From contig KE356560.1 of the NCBI GenBank assembly GCA_000415965.1, positions 621,304-685,303 of the forward strand: a stretch of 64,000 nt of DNA, in the 5' to 3' direction. Shown piece after piece: positions 48,504 to 57,850 of the stretch (its first letter is position 1; each line of letters begins with the position of its first letter). The notes beneath the pieces are model-generated. The model had not been told where the DNA came from, did no database searches, and worked only from the letters and a program-made list of their open reading frames with translations. The stretch comes from Haloquadratum walsbyi J07HQW1 (lineage in GTDB: Archaea > Halobacteriota > Halobacteria > Halobacteriales > Haloferacaceae). A program made the translations under genes and the position numbers.

Positions 48504-48938
48504 TCACGTCATCGACGAGCTTTGATCATTCGCAACAGGGGTAATCGTCACACTCACTGTTCGTGTTCGAGGACCATCACACTCAATTAGCAGGACCGAC
48601 TGCCATGTCCCTGTCGCAAGCTCGCCACTATCTATCGGAATCGTTTCGCTTGCTCCGATAAGCATCGCACGGATGTGCGAATCAGCGTTTCCATCGAGTT
48701 CATCATGTTGCCAGCCAGTATTATTAATAACTCCATCAAGCGCCGTCTCAAAATCACTCTGTAGTCGCTTCTCACATTCATTTACTGTTACCGCAGCAGT
48801 TGTGTGTTCAACAAACACCGTTGCCATACCCGTCATGTTCTCTGGCACGGCCGCATGGACCTGTGATGTGATATCTCTGACCGACAGTCGACTCTTTGTT
48901 GATATCTTGAATCGCGTCTGCGCTCGTGAACGTTGCAT
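48504..48938 (-). CDS. YjbQ family protein (UPF0047)
   Basis: 144 residues covering the whole family: FVEHTTAAVTVNECE (about 43-57) and WQHDELDGNADSHIRAMLIGAS (about 76-97), which hold the conserved His, Asp and Glu cluster, and a final VLLIECDGPRTRTVSV. Family members have weak thiamine-phosphate synthase activity, and the true role is uncertain. The adkA gene ends 12 bp upstream on the same strand, suggesting an operon. Confidence 0.92.
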   Translation of the reverse strand: MQRSRAQTRFKISTKSRLSVRDITSQVHAAVPENMTGMATVFVEHTTAAVTVNECEKRLQSDFETALDGVINNTGWQHDELDGNADSHIRAMLIGASETIPIDSGELATGTWQSVLLIECDGPRTRTVSVTITPVANDQSSSMT

Positions 48939-48949
48939 TGTCAGTTTTG

Positions 48950-49504
48950 TTATATTATGTTAATCAGCTCTGTTGCGGCTTCATCGACGTCGCCCTCATT
49001 CTCGATGAGATGGATTGGAACATTCACTGCACTCGCATACTGCATTCCAGCTGTCCGATTGAGATCCTGCTCAAATTCGACTGTTACATCGCTCGTGGAC
49101 CCATATGCGCGATTGCTTTGTTCACGACGAGTCTGTATTGTGTTTAATTGCGCTTCAACCAATACAAACTGATTTGGAGCTAACTCGCGGAGAACATCAT
49201 CGGGAAGCCCTGGAAGATATCCGGCATCAGTTCGGACAGCTAGGTGCGTTGTCAATAACACAGCCATTTCCCGTGCTGCATCAGCAACATACTCACTTGC
49301 ACGACGCTGCAATCGAAGTGTCTCTCGACGTTCAAGCGCCCCGAGTTCAGCCCGATTTGTCGCTTGATCATCCATAGCAGCCTGCTCAAGCATTACATCA
49401 CCAAAGTTGATTACCTGATATTCATCGGTAAGCTGGCGACGTGCTGTTCGCACAAGCGTTGACAGTCCGACCCCGGGGACACCTGCAATAATTGTTATAG
49501 ACAT
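48950..49504 (-). CDS. adkA: Archaeal-type adenylate kinase
   Basis: 184 residues. P-loop GVPGVGLST (8-16), VINFGDVMLEQA (about 31-42), HLAVRTDAGYLPGLPDDVL and a FVLVEAQLNTIQTRREQSNR lid segment, all typical of the archaeal AdkA family, which differs from the bacterial enzyme. Converts AMP plus ATP to two ADP. The usual Lys of the P-loop (GKS/T) is replaced by Leu (GVGLST), which is unusual and may affect activity. Followed by yjbQ and preceded, 24 bp away, by the DUF5789 gene. Confidence 0.85.
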   Translation of the reverse strand: MSITIIAGVPGVGLSTLVRTARRQLTDEYQVINFGDVMLEQAAMDDQATNRAELGALERRETLRLQRRASEYVADAAREMAVLLTTHLAVRTDAGYLPGLPDDVLRELAPNQFVLVEAQLNTIQTRREQSNRAYGSTSDVTVEFEQDLNRTAGMQYASAVNVPIHLIENEGDVDEAATELINII

Positions 49505-49528
49505 GATTGACTCTGAGTTTAATTTTGG

Positions 49529-49819
49529 TTAAAAGTGAACGATCTCATCATCATCCGTATTTGAGGAGATACCGCTTCGGTCATCGTAGTACTTCCGTCC
49601 GATGAAGGCATCACCAACACAAGTTAATAATGTATCGTACAGCTCATCTGCATGAGTAAACTGTTCAACCCCGGATCGTCCGAGGATGGCTTCAATACTT
49701 TCATCATCACCGTTCGGTGCCTCAAGTTCCTGCTCACCAATTGATTCAATAACTGTCTCACAGGAGGTCGGAAACTCTAATTCACGGACAAAAAGGTCCC
49801 GAGTCTCTGGTAATCGCAT
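49529..49819 (-). CDS. DUF5789 family protein
   Basis: 96 acidic residues, MRLPETRDLFVRELEFPTSCE, IGEQELEAPNGDDESIEAIL and TLLTCVGDAFIGRKYYDDR, a layout seen in haloarchaeal DUF5789 proteins. No membrane helix. Likely first gene of an operon with adkA and yjbQ. Function unknown. Confidence 0.72.
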   Translation of the reverse strand: MRLPETRDLFVRELEFPTSCETVIESIGEQELEAPNGDDESIEAILGRSGVEQFTHADELYDTLLTCVGDAFIGRKYYDDRSGISSNTDDDEIVHF

Positions 49820-50141
49820 CGTATACGCGATTCACTCTCACCCAATTGTAAAGCATTACCGGGTTATTCTTATTCAATGTTATTATAAGTATATATGATC
49901 TGCCGGATGTTGGTACATAGCGTATATCTATGTGATTATATGTTTATATTATTTTTCTGCAGCCCGTCAGATTGCATGAGAGGTGTCTTGGACACTCGCG
50001 ACTCACAATCTATCTATCCATCCAAAATATGTTTAGCGCGTCTATCGGCGCTTTTCAATCCGTCATTGCCACATCTTTGACTTTCTTGAACTTCTCGCTG
50101 CTCTTGGAGTACAGTTTAGCTCACTTCCCAGGTATCTGCAG

Positions 50142-50506
50142 ATGTATTTCACTATCAATCGGCATACACCACTTACCAAATCCAAGTTTCACGTCCGCGA
50201 TGAGACCGGAACGGTGGTGGTTAATCCCACAGGAGCGAATATCCACGCCGAGGCAGACGAGTGGAAAAATCAAGAGGGGATACAAGAGAACAGCGCATCG
50301 AGTCCGATGACCGAGTTCATGTTTACGGTCATAAACAAGCTCTCGTCGAGCGACAGGAGGGTTTCGGAACTGAGTCCACCTACGTCGGGAGTAACATAAG
50401 TGGAATGGAAAAACTCGAGAAGATACGGACCCGCCCACACATGACTGTGAGGCATATACTGGGGATCAGTTCCGGCCTACACATCACCGTCGGAGACGAG
50501 TCAGAC
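50142..50506 (+). pseudogene. Fragment of a haloarchaeal membrane-associated protein cut by the tnpB element
   Basis: One frame reads KFHVRDETGTVVVNPTGANI (about 50176-50235), the next continues RIESDDRVHVYG and EGFGTESTYVGSN, then HITVGDES right up to the tnpB right end at 50507. The order (conditioning segment, ETGTVVVNP strand, VHVYG strand) resembles haloarchaeal proteins similar to the GIDE domain, but that is a weak match. There is a frameshift near 50290 and no C-terminus; the coding remnant stops exactly where the element begins, so insertion probably destroyed it. Confidence 0.4.
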
Positions 50507-50545
50507 TTGACTTCCTCCCACGACTGAAGTCATGGGATTCCTCTG
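50507..50545 (-). repeat. Right end hairpin of the tnpB element
   Basis: On the reverse strand GAATCCCATGACTTCAGTCG continues into TGGGAGGAAGTCAA, a stem (CCCATGACTTCA/TGAAGTCATGGG-like) ending in GTCAA at the element border. In IS200/IS605 elements this region is both the transposase recognition site and the 3' scaffold of the omega-RNA, whose guide comes from flanking DNA (here below 50507). The ends of M1-M4 have the same architecture. Confidence 0.7.
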
Positions 50546-50577
50546 TGGGCAATCCCAATCAGACACGACTAATTTGA

Positions 50578-52016
50578 TTACCCCAACTGTGAACTTGCGT
50601 GTTCACTGATACTAGTTTGGTTATCGTTATTTTTAATCACAAACGTAGAGCTTGACCGTTCCTCAAAACTTCCGAGTCTCCAGTCATGCTCATCCCACTC
50701 CCAGTACACTCCCTCAGTAAGATTAGCAGTTTGGGATGCGTTCCTACGGCGTCCAGCACGCAGGACAACGGGTTGAGCCATCGACCCAACTTCCTTATCT
50801 TGTAGCATATTCCACGCACCAGCCACATCAGAATGTGCCTCTAAACTACAATCCTGACAACCAAACTCATCGCCACTTCGATGCACGTTCTCAAAACCAC
50901 ATTCAGGACATTTACTAGTTGAATCCTGTTCACTAACCTCTTCGACGTCAATGCCGACATCGTCCATCGTGAGCTTAACCCTATCTATGAGTTGCCCATG
51001 ACTCCAGAACGAATGTGTCTTCTCGTTTACCGTGGAAGACCAGTGAGATTCCAGCACGTCCGACAAGTCTCCAACATGCACTGTTTCCACGTTCTTTTCG
51101 AACAACCAGTCTGTTGCGTGCTTCACAGCCGCATCTCGACTATGGTCACGCTTCTCAGACTGTTCCGAGTACGACCGTCGAATCCGCTCATTTGAATACT
51201 CGTCCTCGGGCAACTTTGATTGCAATATAGCAATAAGTCGTGAGTAGAATTGAAACCGCTTGAACTCTAGACGAGCGTGGTATACGGCTGTCTCGCCCTC
51301 GCTAGTGACGATAGCCAACGTGTTGTTCACACCTACGTCGGTAGCGGCGGAATTCATCGTGTTCCCGGTGTCGAATGTATGAGTGAATGCATTCTCTCGT
51401 TTTCCTGTAGTCTGTCTGATTGGATTTGGACAGGATGGTTGACGCGAATCGTATCCGCTACCTCGTCGTAGATGAGTTCCAGCCTGCTATCGTCGCCAGT
51501 CCACTGTGGGTTGCCACGTACTTCGAGTGTGAGTTGCTCCTGATACTCGAAATCGTACTTTTCTTCGAGAGCCACCCCAACGCCAAATTCAACTACACTC
51601 TTGTCCTTGTCCCAGTCGAATGTGTATAGATCGTTGCGGACGAGATCATGAACTTCGTACCCGTCGTCCTTGTTACCACAGTAGTCTGGTGGACTGGGTT
51701 TTTTTGAAACAGACGGGTCATCCTTCTTGTATTTTTCAAGTAATGTGAAGAAGGAACGCCACGCTTCAGCGTTCTTCCGAGCGACCTGTTGACAATTGGC
51801 TTTGCCGAGTATGGGTGCGTACTCGTCGTATAGGTCAGAGTACTCTGCGTTCCACACGTCTTTATTATCGTCAAAATAGGCTTGTCGGCGTTGATAGTTG
51901 ATTTGATTTTATAGTGGTGCGTGGACGGTCAACCAGTCGAACAGACACTTCCAATATCTTTGGCTGCTGGGTTCGGTGTTATAGTTATTGGTTCGTTGTG
52001 GTCGGTCGCTCACCAT
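50578..52016 (-). pseudogene. tnpB: IS200/IS605-type TnpB, inactivated
   Basis: From ATG 52016 the frame gives 35 residues, hits TAA at 51909-51911, then continues YQRRQAYFDDNKDVWNAEY to 51354. A one-base shift near 51370 joins FDTGNTMNSAATDVGVNNTLA, with the first RuvC Asp in DVGVNN, then VGDLSDVLESHWS, the zinc ribbon CPEC..CQDC and AHSDVAGAWNML (last RuvC Asp). About 479 residues in total. TnpB is the RNA-guided nuclease ancestor of Cas12. No tnpA is nearby. One nonsense plus one frameshift indicate an inactive copy, though its right end is well kept. Confidence 0.85.
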
Positions 52017-52913
52017 ATTTATTAATTAGAGGGGATTAAAAATTAAACTTTATCGATTGCCAAGCTTGCTGCTGTTAGTTTTTCACATCAATTGGACGGC
52101 TTCATCCACACGATCAAAGTCGTGGGCTTTCGCCTCGTACAACTGTAAAACTGTAATCAAGCGGTTTGGTGTCATTGGCGCGTTTTTCTCCGCTCTCGGT
52201 CTGATTCAGTTCGCCGCCGCGGGATTGGTCATATTTTTGTCTTTCTAACAGGTGGGTGCGATAAGTGTCGCTGCCCATGATTCAACGGTGCGTCGTTGTA
52301 TCTTAGTTTTATTCCATACAGGCTTGAACTGCTCGTCATGGCCGTATCGACACGAACCGAACACCGGGACGGTCCGCTGGTGTCCCGCCTGCAGATCCTG
52401 TTCGGTCGTAACAATCGAATTTACTCCACATCTGGTCAGAAACGCAGTCTAAACTCATGACTGAAAGAGTCATCAACCTCCAAAGACAATATAATAGACA
52501 CAACGGCAACGATACTGACTGACATCCGGTGGGCACATGCTCACTCTCGTGGAGATAGTGAATACACATGAATTCAAAAAATAAATATCTAGACCCAGAC
52601 CCACAAATATACAGGCATTCGAACGAATTTATTATACCAAGTATGAATGCTTAGGGTTTACGCTACGCTCATACAAAAAACCTCCAAGTTCACTCTTGGG
52701 TGGATATCACCTCTAGGAATATGAGTCAATATACATCACAATCACTCATCGGATGATTCGCTGATATATAACACAGACTCAGACTCAGACCCACACTCAT
52801 ATATCGGAGTCAAAAATAAACACATACGCTGTGCACCGACAATCTTGTCGTGTCCGTATCATTGAATTTTGAGTATCGCTTGAACACTGCTTTACCAATT
52901 ATGAACATATACC
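52017..52913. other. Non-coding stretch upstream of the FNT-Usp gene
   Basis: About 900 bp with no supported gene. Left part may include the left end of the tnpB element. A frame near 52345-52400 reads HEPNTGTVRWCPACRSC, perhaps a fragment of a zinc-ribbon protein. At 52590-52605 and 52775-52800 there are GACCCA and GACTCA hexamer repeats. Confidence 0.4.
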
Positions 52914-54722
52914 ATGGCTGACTCACGTCCCACCGCGCAATCACAAGTTGATAATGAGACCGATGACGGTATTCCAAAGCAGGGTGAGGTGGTGCCCGAG
53001 CGTTTCTCCTCAGATGAAGTATTTCAACGCATTGTCGCTGATGCTGATCATGAGGTTACCTCAAGCGTTCGTGAGTTGTTTTTCAGTGCTCTGGCGGCTG
53101 GATTCGCCATTACAATCACCTTCTTAGTGTATGCATCAATGTCGACAACGACTGAGGCGCCACTCGTTGCTGCGTTATTATACCCGCTCGGATTCATTTA
53201 CATCATTATTGGTGGGTATCAACTGTACACCGAAAATACGCTTCCGCCTGTTGCGCTGACTCTTGAAAGGCTCTCATCAGTTCCAACATTGCTTCGACAC
53301 TGGAGTATTGTGTTGACTGGGAACTTCCTTGGTGGCGGAATTGGGGCGCTTGCATTGGCTTACGGTGGCGTCTTTAGCCCTGAAGCGACTGCAGTTGCTG
53401 TTGACATCGCACAAAAAGGTATTTCGACACCGCCAGAGCAGCTCTTTTTCAAAGCGGCGTTTGCAGGATTCATCGTGGCTGGTGTTGTCTGGCTTGATTT
53501 TGCCGCTCAAGAGACCATTTCTCGATTGTTTGTCGTTTACATCGCGTTCTTAGCCATCCCGCTGGGTGACCTCTTCCATGTTGTCGTTTCATTTACCGAA
53601 GCTGTATTTCTCATTGCACACGGAGGTGTCGGGATCATGGCTGGCTTTGGCGGATTTGTTATCCCTGTTCTCCTTGGCAATACCATCGGTGGGGTTCTTC
53701 TTGTCACTGTCGTCAATTACTATCAGACGAGTGAGCGTCGACTTGAGATTGATCAATTTACCAATGTTCGGCGACTGTCCTCTCGGGAAATGCTACTCGG
53801 GAATGTTGCCGGGAGATCATACGTCCCAGTCATTGATACGCTTGAGAACTTTGCCCGCGATCCTGATTCATTTCGTGTGCTTGTCCCGATTGCAAATCCG
53901 CGAACAGAGACTGAGCTCGTTGAACTTGCTGCTCGGCTCGCATCAGCACACGATAACGGTCGTGTTCATGTCGTTCATGTGATTCAAGCGGACAAAAACC
54001 TCGTTCTTGATCACGAACATGACCGTCGAGATGCAATTACAGCACAATCTGAGCGACTGCTTGATGATATTGCATCTGTTGTCGATGAGCGCGATGCTGC
54101 GTTTGAATCGTCAACAATTGTCTCACCACGATCATTCGAGGAGATCTTTGATTTCGCAGCGCGAACCCGTCCAGATAAGGTAGTTATGGGATGGGGTGAA
54201 GAAAAACTATGGAACAGTGCGCGAGCGGAACGACCCATTGATGAACTGACCAATCGACTGCCCTGTGACTTTTTGATTGCAAATGACCGCGGGCTTGATT
54301 GCTCTGATGTTCTTCTCCCGACTGTTGGTGGTCCTGACGCGGCACTCGCCGCAGAAACAGCGCGTGCACTTCAGGAAACCGGTAATTCAACACTTTCGCT
54401 CCTCACTGTTGTTGATAGTCCAGATGAACGGACCGCAGGCGAGCAGTTCCTTGATAACTGGGCTGAGACACATGATCTTAGCGATGCAGAACGGATTGTT
54501 GATGTCACGGGCGACGTTGAGGCGGCAATCGAGCGTGAAGCAGAAACGAGCACAATGGTGATGCTTGGGGCAACTGAGCAGGGACTTCTCTCTCGGTTGT
54601 TATCGAATTCACTGCATATGCAAGTTGTAAACACGGTTGATGCCAGTGTTGTGCTTGCTGAACGCCCACACGAGCGCTCACTCACACAGCGACTCATTGG
54701 TAGTGGACGACGGAATCAATAA
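52914..54722 (+). CDS. Formate/nitrite-family channel fused to two UspA domains
   Basis: 602 residues. Residues about 45-290 are a formate/nitrite transporter (FNT) channel with six helices: VRELFFSALAAGFAITITF, NFLGGGIGALALAYGG, then GNTIGGVLLVTVVNY at the end. From about 318 to 455 is a first universal-stress (UspA) domain (FRVLVPIANPRTETELVELA, VVMGWGEE), and about 460-590 a second one (DVLLPTVGGPDAALAAETA, MLGATEQGLLSRLLSNS with the ATP-binding G-x-G loop). It would move small monovalent acids such as formate, nitrite or acetate, with the Usp tail as a nucleotide-sensing regulator (inference). Confidence 0.9.
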   Translation: MADSRPTAQSQVDNETDDGIPKQGEVVPERFSSDEVFQRIVADADHEVTSSVRELFFSALAAGFAITITFLVYASMSTTTEAPLVAALLYPLGFIYIIIGGYQLYTENTLPPVALTLERLSSVPTLLRHWSIVLTGNFLGGGIGALALAYGGVFSPEATAVAVDIAQKGISTPPEQLFFKAAFAGFIVAGVVWLDFAAQETISRLFVVYIAFLAIPLGDLFHVVVSFTEAVFLIAHGGVGIMAGFGGFVIPVLLGNTIGGVLLVTVVNYYQTSERRLEIDQFTNVRRLSSREMLLGNVAGRSYVPVIDTLENFARDPDSFRVLVPIANPRTETELVELAARLASAHDNGRVHVVHVIQADKNLVLDHEHDRRDAITAQSERLLDDIASVVDERDAAFESSTIVSPRSFEEIFDFAARTRPDKVVMGWGEEKLWNSARAERPIDELTNRLPCDFLIANDRGLDCSDVLLPTVGGPDAALAAETARALQETGNSTLSLLTVVDSPDERTAGEQFLDNWAETHDLSDAERIVDVTGDVEAAIEREAETSTMVMLGATEQGLLSRLLSNSLHMQVVNTVDASVVLAERPHERSLTQRLIGSGRRNQ

Positions 54723-54938
54723 CTCAATTGCACTCAGTAATTGAGATAAGCTAACGGTAACGGTCTGAGTCATGAAATGATCGTGAGCATATAACCGATG
54801 GATGACTGATGTCGTCGTCTGCAAACGACTGCGCGAATGATTGATCGACATATGAGCTATATTTGAAATATCGTTAGCATAGTTATCTCCCCGCTTGAAC
54901 TCATAAGAGCTAATGAGCTGTATCAATTGATAAACGAT

Positions 54939-55379
54939 ATGGCACGGAGACGTCCAAGACGACCCTGGGTTGTGCTCCTCCTTGGTATACTTGCTACTGG
55001 GCTTGGGCATATCTATCTCCGGCGGTGGGTTCGCGGAATTGGGTGGTTTGCAGCGACTATCACCGTTTCAGCGCTTCTTATTCCACCAGAGGCGATTCAG
55101 ACAATCTGGAGTGCTAACAGCGATATCAGCACATTCGCCCCTGCCATCGGTGTTGCACTCGCAAGTGTGGCTGATGCATACGTGCTTGCTCGAAACGACC
55201 AACGCTCATGGGATGATCCATCCACAGCTGGATCTATGACCGATTCAGATGACAGCACTGGACCACCGTCATGTCCGAACTGCAGTCGTGATCTTGATAC
55301 TGATATTGACTTTTGTCCATGGTGTACCACAAAAATTCCATCGGACATCGGAACAGATATGAAATCGAATACCGATTGA
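54939..55379 (+). CDS. Membrane protein with C-terminal zinc ribbon
   Basis: From ATG 54939, 146 residues. Basic start MARRRPRRPW, two to three helices (about 10-30, 33-50 and 65-85), GHIYLRRWVRGIGW in the first loop as in TM2-type or DUF7575-like proteins, an acidic linker and a zinc ribbon CPNC..CPWC at the end. ATG 54939 is preferred over the in-frame TTG 54927. Role unknown. Confidence 0.75.
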   Translation: MARRRPRRPWVVLLLGILATGLGHIYLRRWVRGIGWFAATITVSALLIPPEAIQTIWSANSDISTFAPAIGVALASVADAYVLARNDQRSWDDPSTAGSMTDSDDSTGPPSCPNCSRDLDTDIDFCPWCTTKIPSDIGTDMKSNTD

Positions 55380-55513
55380 CATATCTTTATCTCTCAATAG
55401 CTGGCGATATGACCACTATTTCCATCCAAAGCCACACTCAGTTCAGTTGAGTTGTGCTTCTGCCCTCCATCTCGAATAGTGACAACAGAGGATCACAGCA
55501 CCAACAACTGTTG

Positions 55514-56380
55514 TCAATTAAATTGAAGTGGACCAGAGGGAACGCTCCCGGATTCATTACCGGTGTTACTCTCATCGTGATTATTTGTCCCGCCGTTGGG
55601 ATTTTTTCCATATGTTGAACGGAGGGTGCCAGCAAGCATACCATCACGACGGAACACCACATACACGATGACGAACGGTTCGGTTGCCGGTTCAAGCAAA
55701 AAAACAGCGCGTGGCTGTGTTGACTCAGGCGATACAGACGTGGACGCGGTTTCCTCCTCATCGATTCGGCGAATAAGCGGCTCAAGCGGTGTTATTCCGG
55801 TTTGAAATTCCCTGATAAGATTCCGAGCACCGTGTTGTTTCGCAAACACGTATAGCGCTCCGTTTGGCTTTGCATCGGTTCCGCGCGTTAATCGACTCCC
55901 CATTCCTTCGCCCTCAGCAACCGCATCGTTCCATGTTGCTGTCGCCGCTTCAAAAACCCCAGTTACATTCTGATAAAAAGTAAAATCAGTCTCAGCAATC
56001 ACATTAACCCCAGTGAGTTGCGGACCATCGACCGTCCATTTGAGTGTTGCCTCAATGAGATATCCAGCCTCGAGTGTCTCAATCTTCGATTGAATCGATG
56101 GATCATGCTTCGTCATATCGATATATACTGGTTCGAACTGATTGATTGATGGCGAGTTATCTTGAGGTTGTGGTGTGTCTTCGACGTTACAGTCATCTCC
56201 ATCACTGACTACAGTGCTATGAGTATGAGTATTAATGTCAGTATCTACTGCATGTATATTTTCATCTGAGTCTGCATCCTGTAAGCTTTCATCTGGCTCA
56301 TCACACGCAACAAGGACGAGTTGAGTCGGCTCATGTGGATACCCAAGAACTCGATATCGCGCTGTCGTCGTCAAATCCAT
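55514..56380 (-). CDS. Haloarchaeal hypothetical protein (DUF6663-like)
   Basis: 288 residues, soluble, acidic. N-terminus TTTARYRVLGYPHEPTQLVL, then an Asp/Thr/His insertion (about 33-75), PVYIDMTKHDPSIQSKIETL, TFYQNVTGVFEAATATWNDA and GALYVFAKQHGARNLIREF, a C-terminal PFVIVYVVFRRDGM and an Asn/Gly tail. The pattern is that of a conserved haloarchaeal family of unknown function, probably DUF6663; the name is a tentative match. Confidence 0.7.
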   Translation of the reverse strand: MDLTTTARYRVLGYPHEPTQLVLVACDEPDESLQDADSDENIHAVDTDINTHTHSTVVSDGDDCNVEDTPQPQDNSPSINQFEPVYIDMTKHDPSIQSKIETLEAGYLIEATLKWTVDGPQLTGVNVIAETDFTFYQNVTGVFEAATATWNDAVAEGEGMGSRLTRGTDAKPNGALYVFAKQHGARNLIREFQTGITPLEPLIRRIDEEETASTSVSPESTQPRAVFLLEPATEPFVIVYVVFRRDGMLAGTLRSTYGKNPNGGTNNHDESNTGNESGSVPSGPLQFN

Positions 56381-56631
56381 GCGGATATGTATATGATGAA
56401 TTATCTTGAGGTCATGGGTTGGTGACGACGGTTTAATTCATCGGGTGCGTCTGATGCCGTGGATGGAAAGCACGTCGTCGAAACAGGAAGCCCCAGCTTC
56501 AAAGAGCGAACGGTAAAAGCCTGAGTGAGTAGAGTAAGGTAGTTCACCTGCGATCATACTATATCATATTATATCTATCTGCCCCCTGTCGTGTACTCTC
56601 GTCTCTTAGACACTGTTTATACGTGGAGTAG
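56381..56631. other. Gap between the DUF6663-like gene and M3
   Basis: No gene seen. Around 56470-56545 the sequence GGAAGCCCCAGCTTC resembles a hairpin end of an IS200/IS605-type element, but no partner end was found. Confidence 0.3.
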
Positions 56632-57110
56632 GCGCAATCCCACTGAGGCTGTGGATACGCGCCGTCGCGGGGGGTTCCGACCGTTGCTGTTGCAGCATGA
56701 CGTACATATAACTGCCGGTGCACTGGCTCTGATCATAGTGTCCTCAAGCGCCCAACAAGTGGCGGTTCGAGTGTCCGCCTACGTTGGAAACAGGGTCTAT
56801 CCCATGTGGGAAGCAAATAACAACCACGGGGCGAAATGTAAGTAACTCCGGGTCTGGTGAACCCAACGACCGACCGAAGCTCCTGTGGCACAACTCACAC
56901 AGGAACGCGTTTTCGGCTAAAGAGAGTAGTCCCGGGGGACAGGCGTTGGGGGTTTGGATTTGGTACTCCCAATCAAAAGAGGCTGTCCGTTGCCCGGCTG
57001 TATACCGATTCCCACGATGTGTTCGCTTGGCAGTCTGTGAACCTGCACCGACAATTCCCGACTCAGCGGTATGTGGGATTCTTCCGCGTTCACGCGGAGG
57101 AGGATGTCAA
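56632..57110 (-). repeat. Non-autonomous element M3 (about 480 bp)
   Basis: Starts GCGCAATCCCACTGAGGC and ends with a hairpin CCTCCGCG-type stem (TTCCGCG/CGCGGAGG) and AGGATGTCAA at 57110. It is the best-preserved copy at the hairpin end and closely matches M2 throughout. The tract beside the hairpin (CCTGCACCGACAATTCCC) is shorter than in M1 and M4. No conserved ORF. Confidence 0.75.
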
Positions 57111-57195
57111 AACTAGATGATGCCACTCAATCCTTCGCTACTGGTCGTATGCGTCTGTGCTATACTTATACTTCTTGGCTGACAGTAATGCCGAA

Positions 57196-57717
57196 ATGAC
57201 TACATATCGGCCGCCCGATTGTGTTGACGTGTCAGTTGACGCCTGGGCAAGTCGATCAGAACGAGTAATGCAGTGGCTTGAACTCGGCGCGGCATATTTT
57301 CTTGTCGTGCTATTTGCGATTGGCGTGTTTGATCTTGGGATTTCACTGTACGAACTCGTTAATTCAGGTACATTCACCGACCCAAACAGCGTTATTGATC
57401 TTATTGATACCGTTTTATTGCTGCTGATCATTGTTGAGGTGTTTGAGACTATTGTTGCGTCTAGTCGACGTGAACCGGTTGTCCGGATTGTGATTAACGC
57501 CGCACTCATTGCCATCGCACGAAAAGTAATCAGCTATCGACCGTCAGAATATGAATCTGTGCAGCAAGCGTTCATTGCTGCGTCGTCATTCACGCTGTTA
57601 CTTGTTGCGCTTATTGGTGCGTTTTATGCTGTCCGCCGGATAGCCGATCTCGGTATTGGGAGATCTGACTCAGATATGGAAACTCCTCAGGCCTCAAAAT
57701 ATCGAAGTGAAGAGTGA
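57196..57717 (+). CDS. PsiE-like membrane protein
   Basis: 173 residues from ATG 57196; the longer in-frame start at 57157 adds a hydrophobic stretch unlike the family. Four helices (about 33-55, 72-95, 105-120 and 138-160), with VIDLIDTVLLLLIIVEVFETI and REPVVRIVINAALIAIARKVI, which is the layout of the PsiE family (phosphate-starvation inducible in bacteria, function unknown). Single gene, 86 bp after M3. Confidence 0.78.
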   Translation: MTTYRPPDCVDVSVDAWASRSERVMQWLELGAAYFLVVLFAIGVFDLGISLYELVNSGTFTDPNSVIDLIDTVLLLLIIVEVFETIVASSRREPVVRIVINAALIAIARKVISYRPSEYESVQQAFIAASSFTLLLVALIGAFYAVRRIADLGIGRSDSDMETPQASKYRSEE

Positions 57718-57850
57718 CGACCGTCGCAGCAAAGCATACTTATCGACCCACCGAAAATACAATATTCAATCATCCTCCCTCGTCTCATTTCATCTTCTTA
57801 TCTCGCATGTCGGACACGATGCACTCGGATTCCTTTGACAACACACAATA

